Source: Bacteroidota bacterium
GTDB taxonomy: Bacteria; Bacteroidota; Bacteroidia; Chitinophagales; Chitinophagaceae
Direction of reading: 5' to 3'
Assembly: GCA_023417815.1 (NCBI GenBank)
Contig: JAEZEI010000002.1
Span: 1 to 21,618, forward strand
DNA: 21,618 nt
Shown here: in pieces, positions 8,244-16,819 of the stretch
Numbering within the stretch: the first letter of the stretch is position 1
Layout: the number at the start of each line of letters is the position of its first letter
Notes under the pieces: model-generated
Seen by the model: the letters and a program-made list of their open reading frames with translations, nothing else
Told to the model about the DNA's origin: nothing
Database searches by the model: none
Program-made: the position numbers and the translations under genes

Positions 8244-9140
8244 ATGAAGCAGCTATTTTCATTGGTATTCTTAATCATTAATTATACAGCATTCTCTCAA
8301 CAGGGAGTGGCTATAAGCACTGATGCAAACCCACCGCATACGAGTGCGATGCTGGATGTAAGAAGTACCTCAAAAGGATTGTTGCTGCCACGAATGACCT
8401 CAGCACAACGGTCGGCAATTGCAAGTCCCGCAAATGGCTTGTTGGTCTATGATACCGACAACCACAAGATTTACCAGCGCGTGAACGGCTTCTGGAAATA
8501 CATCCTGGATCATGATTTCTGGATAAGGGTAGGGAACCGCAGCCAGATACTGAATTTCAGTGATAGTGTAGGTATTGGCGTATTACAGGTCGAAGACCGG
8601 TTTCATGTTGGTTATAATGCTTTGTTTGAAGGCGCAGAGGTGCGACTGAATAACAGTATGCTCCAGCTAAAGGCCAACGACGTGAATAAGGGATTTGTTC
8701 AACTCTCCGGTGATAATATTCGGATCGGTACAAATTCTTCCAATGCATCTGGAAAGTTTGTAGTGAGAACAGGAGGAGGAGACAGGATGTTCGTGGATTC
8801 AGATGGGAATGTAAGTATTGGTTCTACACTAAAGGCAAACGGTTATAAACTGAATGTAGACGGCAGGGTTATTTGTGAGGAACTAAAAGTGCAATTGAGT
8901 GGCGCCTGGCCGGATTATGTTTTCAAGGACGATTATAAGCTCAGAACCATTTCTGAAATGGAGTCTTATATTAAAGAGAATGGCCATCTGCCGGGCATTC
9001 CTTCCGCGAAAGTGGTGGAAAGTGAAGGTATTTCTGTTGGGGATATGCAGAAGAGAATGATGGAGAAGATCGAAGAACTCTCACTTTATATCATTGAATT
9101 AAGAAAGGAGATCGATACCCTGAAAAAAACAACCCCATGA
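8244..9140 (+). CDS. Fibre protein with C-terminal S74-like chaperone domain
   Basis: A 298-residue exported protein with signal peptide MKQLFSLVFLIINYTAFS. Its head module (about 19-75) is nearly the same as that of the preceding gene, and both share a second block (QLKANDVNKGFVQLSGDNIRIGTNSSNASGK in part here, about 134-165), so they are paralogues. The C-terminal ~85 residues (WPDYVFKDDYKLRTISE, then HLPGIPSAK and GISVGDMQKRM) match the S74/endosialidase-like tail-fibre end common in Bacteroidota. A heptad helix (EELSLYIIELRKEI) finishes the protein and could trimerise it. In phages such domains help fold trimeric beta-helices; here it may fold its own fibre and perhaps its larger neighbour. 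Its stop overlaps the next start by 4 nt. Confidence 0.85.
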   Translation: MKQLFSLVFLIINYTAFSQQGVAISTDANPPHTSAMLDVRSTSKGLLLPRMTSAQRSAIASPANGLLVYDTDNHKIYQRVNGFWKYILDHDFWIRVGNRSQILNFSDSVGIGVLQVEDRFHVGYNALFEGAEVRLNNSMLQLKANDVNKGFVQLSGDNIRIGTNSSNASGKFVVRTGGGDRMFVDSDGNVSIGSTLKANGYKLNVDGRVICEELKVQLSGAWPDYVFKDDYKLRTISEMESYIKENGHLPGIPSAKVVESEGISVGDMQKRMMEKIEELSLYIIELRKEIDTLKKTTP

Positions 9141-10555
9141 AAGCCGAAAAGAAGTTCCACCTTATCTTATTGATGCTTCTTTACAGCTCAATCCTTTTTG
9201 GCCAGGAGGATATGAATTTCCGTTGCGGTCTGAACGAGGAAAGCATGCGGCCGGTGTATTTGCGGGTCTATGAAAATATCACCCGGTTGCAGCAGGAAGG
9301 AAAACTCCAGATGCCTCCTGAACAATTCATAGCTGCCGGTATTCCAACACCTGTTCGATTTAGCTGGCCATTGAGGCAGCGCGTTCATGGTCAATATGGC
9401 TATTACAGGATCAGCAATTTTACTGACCTGGACACAAGTTACACTGTTGTAGATGGTGTGAATGTATCAACCGGGATCGTTCGAGACTATATGGGAAATT
9501 CCTGGAGCTATGACGGACACCAGGGAATAGATATCGGCATTGGCAGGTTTCACTGGGAAGATGTGAAGACCAACGAGGTTGAGGTAATTGCAGCTGCTGA
9601 TGGCGTAATAGTAGAAAAGCACCAGGGTGAATTCTATAGGAACTGTAGTATGGATGTATGGAATGGAAGCACTGCTCGCGGTAACCATGTGGTAATACTT
9701 CACAATGACGGAAGTACCGTTTCTTATTATATGCATATGAAGGACGGGTCGCTCACTGAAAGGCCGGTAGGAAGCACAATAAAAACAGGCGAATACCTGG
9801 GTGTTGTTGCAAGCTCAGGACGTTCTACCGGGCCACATTTACATTTCCAGATTAATGTTGGATGGAGCCACCCGGATTCAGCCAAAGGAAAATTTGTTGA
9901 GCCTTTTACTGGCCCCTATAACTGGACTACAGATGAATCCCTGTGGGTGAATCAGAAAGATTATTATGAGCCGGAAATAATGGGAATGGAAACCCACCAA
10001 CGCTGGTATTCGGATGCTGATTATTATTTAAGTAACTGTGATTCCACTATAGATCTTTCCTCATTGAAGAATTCTATTCCTGCAGAAAACTGGACCATTG
10101 GTTACCGTGTATTTTTCAGGGACTGGGTTACAGGGGGGAATAAGACCGTTGTAGTCAGGGACCCAATGGGGAGTGCGAAGCATCTTTGGTTTGCCACCAA
10201 TCCCAATAACTGGAGGAGCAGGTATGATTACAGGGAGTTTGAAGTGGGTATTAATCCCATGGTTGGAACATGGTCACTAAATGTATCCTTCAATAATAAG
10301 ATATACAGTCATTATTTCACGGTTGGATGCATCAATAATTACAATCTGTCTGCACCCCATTCAAACAACCAGGGTTTCATTGCCGGTAATAATATTACGA
10401 GTACCGCCACGATTGCGGGCAGTGCTTCAAATAATGTTGAATATAAAGCTGATAATGCAGTTATCCTGCTTCCTGGTTTCACTGCTGCTTCCGGCAGTAC
10501 ATTTTTAGCCAATACTGACGGATGCGATAGGGGTCGAACAAAAATAATACGATGA
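9137..10555 (+). CDS. Secreted M23 zinc endopeptidase with C-terminal coathanger-like domain
   Basis: A 472-residue exported peptidase with an N-terminal hydrophobic signal (about 6-22, ending FGQ). The M23 (LytM/lysostaphin) fold spans about 120-245. The HxxxD zinc motif is H128/D132 in GHQGID, H200 lies in YYMHM, and H234-x-H236 is the HLHF motif. All catalytic positions are intact, so it is likely an active enzyme. M23 enzymes cut peptide cross-links of peptidoglycan or other glycine-rich peptides. Residues about 270-400 look like a beta-sandwich. Residues 418-463 (NNITSTATI, VEYKADNAVILLPGF, AASGSTFLAN) match the 3-coathanger stack pattern of Bacteroidota secreted proteins. Four-base ATGA overlaps with both neighbours indicate translational coupling. 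The target could be the cell's own wall, to place fibres, or foreign cells. Confidence 0.88.
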   Translation: MKAEKKFHLILLMLLYSSILFGQEDMNFRCGLNEESMRPVYLRVYENITRLQQEGKLQMPPEQFIAAGIPTPVRFSWPLRQRVHGQYGYYRISNFTDLDTSYTVVDGVNVSTGIVRDYMGNSWSYDGHQGIDIGIGRFHWEDVKTNEVEVIAAADGVIVEKHQGEFYRNCSMDVWNGSTARGNHVVILHNDGSTVSYYMHMKDGSLTERPVGSTIKTGEYLGVVASSGRSTGPHLHFQINVGWSHPDSAKGKFVEPFTGPYNWTTDESLWVNQKDYYEPEIMGMETHQRWYSDADYYLSNCDSTIDLSSLKNSIPAENWTIGYRVFFRDWVTGGNKTVVVRDPMGSAKHLWFATNPNNWRSRYDYREFEVGINPMVGTWSLNVSFNNKIYSHYFTVGCINNYNLSAPHSNNQGFIAGNNITSTATIAGSASNNVEYKADNAVILLPGFTAASGSTFLANTDGCDRGRTKIIR

Positions 10556-11913
10556 TGAAAAAAATTCTTTTCCTGTTCCTGTGTTGCACAGGTGTTAATG
10601 CCTTCTCCCAGTTGCACATCGGGAATGGCGCGCAATTAACGGTGCTGGGTAATACTACGATCACCCTGAGTGATGTTGGGATTGTCAACAACGGTTCTTT
10701 TAATGCAGGTTCCGGAACGGTAAGGTTTGCCGGGATGGCGCATGCAGATATAGAGGGATCAGTACCAGTCAGGTTTCATAATCTACGCCTGGCAAAATCC
10801 GTGGCCGGCGCCACCATTTCCCTGCACCAGGATATTGAGGTTTCTAATGAGATAGGGTTTGGACCTGGCATGCTTAATCTTAACGACCGGTACCTCGACC
10901 TGGGCCAGAACGGGATGATCGTTAATGAGCAGGAGAACTCCAGGATTTATACAAATGGTACAGGTGAAGTACTGATAAGACAGATCCTGAACGCACCGGT
11001 GGAAGCAGATCCTGGAAACATAGGGGTTTCAATAACCTCGAGCCAGAACCTGGGAATGGTTACCATCTCCCGTGGACATATCTCCCAGACCAACGGAAAT
11101 GGCCAGGGAAACTCCATCCTGAGGTATTATGCAATTTCCCCGGTAAATAATTCTTCATTAAATGCGACTGTGCGTTTACGTTATTTCGAAGGAGAACTTA
11201 ATGGCCTTGATGAGGCAACACTGATGATGTGGAGCAGCCCGAATGCAACTACGTGGACAAACCTTGGATATACATCACGTGATGCAGTTGCCAATTATGT
11301 TGAAATGACAGGTATAAATTCCCTGGCAAGGTTTACATTGAGCTCACCCGCCAATCCTCTCCCGCTAACAGGACTTGTTTTAAGCGGAAGGTGGGAGAAT
11401 GGTCGCTCAGAATTAATGTGGAAGACACTTACAGAATTCAACAATAGTCATTTTGATATTGAACGTCGGTATAATGATCAGCAGGACTTTTCTGTTATTG
11501 GGCGCCGCTATTCAATTAATCCAAATGGAACATCGCAAAACGCTTCCACCTATTATTATACAGACAATGCAGCAGCCAATCGTGGTATCATCTATTACAG
11601 GCTGCAACAGGCTGATCTCGATGGACGGATCTCTTATTCCAATACGATCGCACTATCACCGGGCAATAACAGGATGTTCATAAGTTATGTAACTAATAGC
11701 GGGATAAATAACAACAACGTTTTTATTCAGACCGGGGATATGGACCTGCAAAACATGGAAATATTTGTTCAGGATGCTGCAGGAAAGATCTACCTGCGAA
11801 AGCAGGCATCATATGAAAGCCAACAGCTTTCCCTTCCTGTTATGGCAAAAGGAATTTACTATATCCGTATCATCTCGGGTCAGCATCAATTCGTTTCACC
11901 GATCATAAAATAA
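10552..11913 (+). CDS. T9SS-sorted surface protein
   Basis: A 453-residue exported protein with a Sec signal peptide (MMKKILFLFLCCTGVNAFSQ). Residues about 21-270 are beta-rich, with repeats reading like a small beta-helix or sandwich; I know no named domain. Residues about 272-370 form the Ig-like linker common before T9SS tails (PLPLTGLVLSGRWENG, ELMWKTLTEFNNSHFDIER, YYRLQQADLDG). Residues about 380-453 are a type A T9SS sorting domain (IFVQDAAGKIYLRK, then MAKGIYYIRI and a short terminal strand). It should cross the outer membrane by the type IX system and be anchored or released at the surface. ATG at 10552 overlaps the upstream stop by 4 nt; ATG at 10555 is equally possible. It is the only product in this operon with a clear T9SS tail. 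Confidence 0.85.
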   Translation: MMKKILFLFLCCTGVNAFSQLHIGNGAQLTVLGNTTITLSDVGIVNNGSFNAGSGTVRFAGMAHADIEGSVPVRFHNLRLAKSVAGATISLHQDIEVSNEIGFGPGMLNLNDRYLDLGQNGMIVNEQENSRIYTNGTGEVLIRQILNAPVEADPGNIGVSITSSQNLGMVTISRGHISQTNGNGQGNSILRYYAISPVNNSSLNATVRLRYFEGELNGLDEATLMMWSSPNATTWTNLGYTSRDAVANYVEMTGINSLARFTLSSPANPLPLTGLVLSGRWENGRSELMWKTLTEFNNSHFDIERRYNDQQDFSVIGRRYSINPNGTSQNASTYYYTDNAAANRGIIYYRLQQADLDGRISYSNTIALSPGNNRMFISYVTNSGINNNNVFIQTGDMDLQNMEIFVQDAAGKIYLRKQASYESQQLSLPVMAKGIYYIRIISGQHQFVSPIIK

Positions 11914-11924
11914 ATATTCGCCCA

Positions 11925-12458
11925 ATGAAAACTTTCATGTCTTCCGCACTCGCTATTCTCTTACTAGCTTCCTGCAGTAAGAACAATCCTGCCAGCCAGA
12001 ATGAAGTATGGCCAAAAGAAGGATATCTTATAACCACCAATTTTGATGGCGATACCGTGTGGGTGGAGCCTTCGAACATTACAATGACCTCATACTATTC
12101 TGCATCCTTTCCGCTTACGGATAACGAGGATAAGTGGACAATAGCCCTTCCATCCTCGGGACAGGGTGTGGTAATCAAGAATGAAAATAACCGGTTCTGG
12201 TCCATTGATTCTGCATTTCACCCGGGCTTATTGGTAGAGCAGCATTTTATCACCTCCAGGGTGAAGGCTGATCCTGCTGCCATATCAGATTATAACAGGT
12301 TTAAATTCCATCCTGGTCCTAATGGTAAGTTCTACCTCGAGAGCCTGAAGTTTCCAGGGTTCTTTGTTACAGGCCTCCCACATGCAGAAAGCGGCAGAGG
12401 ATTACGTCTTCGTGCGCAAACTGAAGGTTCCTGGGAATTCTGGCTTGCCCAGCAATGA
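11925..12458 (+). CDS. Small lipoprotein, possibly beta-trefoil-like
   Basis: A 177-residue protein with a type II signal peptide (MKTFMSSALAILLLASC) and lipidated Cys17. The mature part is rich in aromatic residues and beta strands. Segments such as FKFHPGPNGKFYLESLKFPGFFVT and GLRLRAQTEGSWEFWL (about 126-175) recall the W/F-x-F-x-P-x-x-GxFYLES-x-x-xGxFL rhythm of ricin or fascin-type beta-trefoils, which often bind sugars. This is a weak resemblance, not a firm assignment. It is the last gene of the fibre operon, 11 nt behind the T9SS protein and just before the bidirectional terminator. It may anchor or receive the exported products at the outer membrane. Confidence 0.72.
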   Translation: MKTFMSSALAILLLASCSKNNPASQNEVWPKEGYLITTNFDGDTVWVEPSNITMTSYYSASFPLTDNEDKWTIALPSSGQGVVIKNENNRFWSIDSAFHPGLLVEQHFITSRVKADPAAISDYNRFKFHPGPNGKFYLESLKFPGFFVTGLPHAESGRGLRLRAQTEGSWEFWLAQQ

Positions 12459-12473
12459 TCAGTTGAACGCAAA

Positions 12474-12499
12474 AAAAAGCCGGCAACTGCCGGCTTTTT
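12474..12499. terminator. Bidirectional terminator between convergent operons
   Basis: Perfect 11-bp arms (aaaaagccggc at 12474-12484 and gccggcttttt at 12489-12499) enclose a 4-nt loop. A and T runs flank both sides, so it can end the fibre operon on plus and the lamin-tail gene on minus. Confidence 0.93.
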
Positions 12500-12518
12500 C
12501 TGAATAAAGAATATGCTA

Positions 12519-15500
12519 TTAATTCTTAATGAACTGGTAGGTGGATTTATTATCTCCATCAATAACGGTAACAAAGTATAACCCAGAGGTAAACTTCCCG
12601 ATATTCATTCTTACCAGGTCGTTTGTGGTTTCCACTTTATTAATGATCCTTCCGGTGGCATCAGCAACACGGATAGTTACTTTGTCGCTTACGCGGTTCA
12701 TCAGGCTGATACGGATCTCTTCTGAAGCAGGATTTGGTGCAATCACGATCTCCGCAGAAGAGATCATATTTACAGTCCTGGTTGCAGAATAAGATTGATC
12801 TGCATCAAGATCAACAATCCTTAGACGGTAATAGTTTAATCCTCGTGCAGGAGTATTGTCGAATGCAGAATAATTTCTTTCAGATGTGCTGTTTCCTGCA
12901 GCATTTATCACTGCAACCTCCCTCCAATCGCTTCCATTCACAGAGCCTTCTACAACAAAATGACTTGTATTGATCTCTGTTGCGGTAGTCCATGCAAGTT
13001 TAACGCTGCTACCTTGTTTTTGTGCAATAAAATTCTTCAGGGTAACAGGTAGAACACCAGCAGTTGTAGCCCCAAATGTGAACGGACCAAAAGCAGTTAC
13101 GCTGCTGACCATCACATTTCCTGAGGAAGAAGTATTTGTACCATCTGTTAAGCCTGCAAGGTCATTCCAGTCGGTTCCATCGAAGCGGGCCATTCTTAAT
13201 TGAGCAGGATTGCCCATGGTTCCTTCATTATAATAGAAGATAATATCTGCCGTTGTTGCATCTGTAGAGTTGACCAGCCAGTATTCCGCTGTGCTTACCC
13301 TGTAATCAGGGAATAATGCAAGTGTTGCAGGATCTATTGTTGTTATGCCATAACCTGAATTGAAATATTGGATTTCTGCAGTGAAGGGCGCAGAAACATT
13401 CGGGAATTCCAACGGCGCATACTTGGTTCCTTTACCTACCGGGATATAGCTTCCGGGAGTAATTGTGGCCCTTATTCTTCCATCAATGAAAGCAGAAACT
13501 GAACCTCCGTTTATAAATGATGATGGCTGGAATTCCAAGATTTTCCCCGGCGCTATAACCAGTTTACCATTATTAAGCGTGAATGTTCCTGATATGCTTA
13601 AGTTCTCGGCTATTTCAAAAGTGTCGCGTGTAACTGCAGGTCCCAGGTCAAGTGTAAGATCAGCAATCACGGAGCCAGGGGTTGTTCTCAAGATACCAGG
13701 ATTTGAAGAGCCAACATCTTTGAGGATCTCAAAGTTGGTTTGATTAGCATTTATCCGGCCCATAGCGTTGGAAGTGATGAATGCACCTCCTTTGATTTGG
13801 ATAATCGTAGCGCCGGTGTTCAGAATGGTAGTTGTTGAAGCACCCTGGTTAAGCTGAAGTCCGCCACTGCTGGAGTTGCCCAGTACGAGTGCGAGGTTTT
13901 CATCCATGTTGATATTAACGCTGTAGTTAACGGAGTCTCGGCGAACCCTGAACAGGCGGGCCACTGAATTTCCGTTCAGGTTTTGTGTACCGGTAGTGCT
14001 GTTAAGCGCAAGGGTGATCCTTCCCTGGTCTCCCGTAATGTCATCCTCAAACACCGTATTGGTAAAAGTAACATCACCAAAAACGTTCAGCGTTGAGAAC
14101 GGACCTGAATTACCATTGAATGACATCACATTATCAGTCGTAAAGTTACCACGAACGGTTGTAGTGCCACCTGCAAGGTATTTCAGTCCATTACTTAGCC
14201 GAAGATTATAATAGCTGATAGCTGCAGGACGGATAGTATCTGTTGAACCCGTTCCGATCTGTGCATAATCAACTGTAGAATTATCCTCCAGGTTATTTAG
14301 GAAAGGCCTGGTGTTGTTTTCAATTGTAAGAGTAGAGTTAGCTCTTACGTCAACGCGTGAAGTAGAAGAAACTTCGAACATAGAAGGTATGGTGAAGTTG
14401 GTTGGGTTAACACCATCACCAATAATAATCCTGCTCCCTGTACCTGAAACATCCCATGATCCTGCGATGATGGCATCAGCCCGGTTCACGATATTGAACA
14501 ATTGGTAATCAGAAACGAAATCTGAAGGAGATGCCCCACTTCCATCAGGGTTAGTGCCCCAGGTTGAAAGAGCTTCAAGTGTTCCGCCGGATTTGCTGTA
14601 ATAATTCCTTGTAACAGCGCCACTAACCGTAACTGTAGCATCATCACCACCTCCAACATTTGTGACAGTGCTGTTTAAAGCACCTTGCGGAGCAGATGCT
14701 GAAATACGAACGTAAATAGTAGTGGGGTCCAGCGTGCTGCCAACATATGTAACGGTGCGGGTAGAGAAGAAGCTAACATTATCGAGAGAAACCTCAAGAC
14801 CACTGCCAGCGGTTACCAAAATTGAAGTTCCATTCAAGAGTTCTCCTGAAAGCTGGTAAGAAGATGATGCAGAAGGTGTTCCTGCAACGGAAGTAAGATT
14901 TAGCACCCCTGGAGCTGTAAAAAGTGATGCAGTTGGTGCGCCGCACGGACTTAATGTACTTGAAGTATTTCTTGGTGAAACAGGGCCGGTGGCAAAGTCT
15001 GCAGAATTATTATCTGTATCTGTGCATCCTCCATCAGCCCTGATGATGGAGGACTGGTTATTTGATGCTCCCGGGGCCGTGGAACTCTCTGAACAATTAG
15101 CAGCACCAAAGCCAATATAATCCACGATGGCAGCATTCATTGTAGGGCATTGAGTTCCCGATAAAACGGTAGTCCCGTTTACCAATGCAACCTTACCCTG
15201 GCTGCCGCTCATATTGATGTTCCCCGTGGCATCGGCGTCTGGCAAAGGATCGCCATTAGCACCGCCGCTTGCAAGCCAGACCAGGAAATATTGCCCGGGT
15301 TGAAGATCATAGGCAGGAAGATCAAATTTCTGCCAGGTAGTACCGGTAGCGCTTGCATATTGTATGCTGTACCCACCGGTATTAATGATGGCAGAATGGG
15401 GATTGAAGATCTCTACGAAATCTCTGTTGTATGTGGCTGCGGAATTACCACCACCGCCATAAACCTGGCTGATAACAAGATGATTTGCCTGGCCATGCGC

Positions 15501-15548
15501 CAGTAAACCTGTTACCACCAATAAGAAAAGGGTAAAAATTCTTTTCAT
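12519..15548 (-). CDS. Large T9SS-sorted protein with N-terminal lamin-tail domain
   Basis: A 1009-residue surface protein. A signal peptide (MKRIFTLFLLVVTGLLAHGQ) precedes a lamin-tail domain (LTD, about 22-165: HLVISQVYGGGGN, DFVEIFNPHS, GGYSIQY, LQPGQYFLVW, KVALVNG, VDYIGFG). Next comes an Ig-like module (about 203-310: YQLSGELLNGTSILVTAGSG, LEVSLDN, TTIYVRISA), often paired with LTDs in Bacteroidota exoproteins. A long beta-repeat region (about 315-830) follows, with no recognised catalytic motif. The end holds the T9SS linker (LPVTLKNFIAQKQGSSVKLAW, INTSHFVVEGS, NYYRLRIVDLD) and a type A sorting domain (about 930-1009: IAPNPASEEIRI, VADATGRII, FTSGLYFVTVIDG). LTDs occur in extracellular nucleases such as ExeM. 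The neighbour upstream is an EEP-family enzyme, so a shared role in handling extracellular nucleic acid is plausible. Confidence 0.88.
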   Translation of the reverse strand: MKRIFTLFLLVVTGLLAHGQANHLVISQVYGGGGNSAATYNRDFVEIFNPHSAIINTGGYSIQYASATGTTWQKFDLPAYDLQPGQYFLVWLASGGANGDPLPDADATGNINMSGSQGKVALVNGTTVLSGTQCPTMNAAIVDYIGFGAANCSESSTAPGASNNQSSIIRADGGCTDTDNNSADFATGPVSPRNTSSTLSPCGAPTASLFTAPGVLNLTSVAGTPSASSSYQLSGELLNGTSILVTAGSGLEVSLDNVSFFSTRTVTYVGSTLDPTTIYVRISASAPQGALNSTVTNVGGGDDATVTVSGAVTRNYYSKSGGTLEALSTWGTNPDGSGASPSDFVSDYQLFNIVNRADAIIAGSWDVSGTGSRIIIGDGVNPTNFTIPSMFEVSSTSRVDVRANSTLTIENNTRPFLNNLEDNSTVDYAQIGTGSTDTIRPAAISYYNLRLSNGLKYLAGGTTTVRGNFTTDNVMSFNGNSGPFSTLNVFGDVTFTNTVFEDDITGDQGRITLALNSTTGTQNLNGNSVARLFRVRRDSVNYSVNINMDENLALVLGNSSSGGLQLNQGASTTTILNTGATIIQIKGGAFITSNAMGRINANQTNFEILKDVGSSNPGILRTTPGSVIADLTLDLGPAVTRDTFEIAENLSISGTFTLNNGKLVIAPGKILEFQPSSFINGGSVSAFIDGRIRATITPGSYIPVGKGTKYAPLEFPNVSAPFTAEIQYFNSGYGITTIDPATLALFPDYRVSTAEYWLVNSTDATTADIIFYYNEGTMGNPAQLRMARFDGTDWNDLAGLTDGTNTSSSGNVMVSSVTAFGPFTFGATTAGVLPVTLKNFIAQKQGSSVKLAWTTATEINTSHFVVEGSVNGSDWREVAVINAAGNSTSERNYSAFDNTPARGLNYYRLRIVDLDADQSYSATRTVNMISSAEIVIAPNPASEEIRISLMNRVSDKVTIRVADATGRIINKVETTNDLVRMNIGKFTSGLYFVTVIDGDNKSTYQFIKN

Positions 15549-15579
15549 AAGTAGTATTTGATTGATAGATGTAGGACTG

Positions 15580-15587
15580 CAAAAGTA
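15580..15587 (-). promoter_or_regulatory. -7 promoter box TACTTTTG of the lamin-tail gene
   Basis: On the minus strand TACTTTTG matches TAnnTTTG exactly, about 31 nt before the ATG at 15548 and inside the 76-nt gap after the EEP gene. The lamin-tail gene may therefore have its own promoter besides read-through. Confidence 0.5.
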
Positions 15588-15624
15588 CTTCTTACAGGCA
15601 AACGGGCGATATGGAAATAATTTC

Positions 15625-16665
15625 TTAATCCACTTTCTGCAGCAACATTATATAAACTGGAAAGTGATCGCTATAACCGTAATTATAGGTGGTACCATCC
15701 CAGGTTCTTTTGCTGTATCCCCTGTATTTTCCTGTTTTCTGCACAAGGAAATCTTTGTTGAATATGGTCGCCTTCTGGAAAAAATACCCAGCCTGGTTTT
15801 TATTAAGCAGGTTTCCCGATATGATGATCTGGTCAAATAACCCCCAGGCATCCTGGTAGGCCAGGGTACCAATACCTTTCCTGTAAAGGTCATGCCAGGG
15901 ATTAAAGAGTTCTGTAGGTTTGGTATCCGTTGCTTTCGATTTGGCTTTCAATACTTTAGTGATACTTGGACTGATCGGGTCATCATTGAGATCTCCCATA
16001 AGAATTACCTTGCTGGCTGGGTTTGAGGCCATAAGAGAATCAATGTGATTTTTAGCTACCTGGGCTGCTGCGGCACGTGCAGGCATACTCCGTTCTTCTC
16101 CTCCTGACCTTGAAGGCCAGTGGTTTACATAAACATGAATGGTATCATTACCCAAAAGCCCCTTTACATATAATATATCCCTGGTCAGGTAGGAGTCCTT
16201 TGAACCGCCCGGAAGTTTTACAAAAAGCGGGGCACTCTTTACCACAGTGAAATATTTGGGATTGTAAAGCAAACCTACGTCCACACCACGCTTATCAGGA
16301 GAATCATAATGTACGAACTTAAGTTTGCGATCTTTTAGTTTTGGCATGTTCACCAGGTGGTTAAGAACTGTATCGTTCTCGATCTCAGATACTCCCAGCA
16401 ATGCAACACCATCGGGGTTTATTTCAGTTCCTATTTGGGAAATCACGTCGCTCAACCTGCCCAGTTTATCAAGGTAAATAGGGGTATTATATTGTCTCAG
16501 GCTTTCCGGCAGGAATTCCTCGTCATTCTTCAGAGGGTTATTTACCGTATCATAAAGATTTTCAAGGTTATAGAAGCCTACAAGGGAAACTTTATACTTG
16601 GTTTGCTGTGAAAAAGTGTTCAGTGAAAGAACAAAAAGGCAAGAGAAAAGAAGTAATTGTCTCAT
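15625..16665 (-). CDS. Exported endonuclease/exonuclease/phosphatase (EEP) family protein
   Basis: A 346-residue protein with a Sec signal peptide (MRQLLLFSCLFVLSLNTFSQ) and no T9SS tail, so it is probably periplasmic or exported by another route. The EEP fold (DNase I / exonuclease III / phosphatase superfamily) fills the rest. Visible active-site segments are FYNLENL (Asn33), SEIEN (Glu94/Glu96), RGVDVGLLY (Asp129), NHWPSR (His182), MGDLNDDP (Asp225, Asn227) and SDHFP (Asp333-His334). All expected metal-binding and catalytic positions are present, so it should cut phosphodiester or phosphomonoester bonds in DNA, RNA or lipids. Proteins with the FYNxENL start are closest to the catalytic domain of ExeM-type nucleases. 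It lies upstream of the lamin-tail gene and is divergent from the TonB receptor gene (154-nt shared promoter region). Confidence 0.92.
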   Translation of the reverse strand: MRQLLLFSCLFVLSLNTFSQQTKYKVSLVGFYNLENLYDTVNNPLKNDEEFLPESLRQYNTPIYLDKLGRLSDVISQIGTEINPDGVALLGVSEIENDTVLNHLVNMPKLKDRKLKFVHYDSPDKRGVDVGLLYNPKYFTVVKSAPLFVKLPGGSKDSYLTRDILYVKGLLGNDTIHVYVNHWPSRSGGEERSMPARAAAAQVAKNHIDSLMASNPASKVILMGDLNDDPISPSITKVLKAKSKATDTKPTELFNPWHDLYRKGIGTLAYQDAWGLFDQIIISGNLLNKNQAGYFFQKATIFNKDFLVQKTGKYRGYSKRTWDGTTYNYGYSDHFPVYIMLLQKVD

Positions 16666-16682
16666 AAATATTTTAAAGGCTG

Positions 16683-16690
16683 CAAAGTTA
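16683..16690 (-). promoter_or_regulatory. -7 promoter box TAACTTTG of the EEP gene
   Basis: On the minus strand TAACTTTG followed by CAGCC is an exact TAnnTTTG match, 17 nt before the ATG at 16665. The same octamer starts the MFS gene at 1910. Confidence 0.6.
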
Positions 16691-16780
16691 TGTTTATTTG
16701 GCCCAGCAGTAATGATAAATATCAGTAAAAAAGGTTACCTGAATTATTTGTGCAATCCCTGTTTATTGGCCTTTTTGCGG

Positions 16781-16788
16781 TAATTTCG
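16781..16788 (+). promoter_or_regulatory. Possible -7-like box of the TonB receptor gene
   Basis: TAATTTCG is one base from TAnnTTTG and lies 31 nt before the ATG at 16820, in the divergent intergenic region with the EEP gene. No -33 element is seen at normal distance. Confidence 0.35.
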
Positions 16789-16819
16789 CTCCACTTTTGA
16801 AAAAATTACTGTTCTTTTT

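Noticed and set aside
6779..9140. Prophage tail-fibre region
   Set aside because: Both fibre proteins have Sec signal peptides and sit in an operon with T9SS and lipoprotein genes; no capsid, portal, terminase or integrase gene is present.
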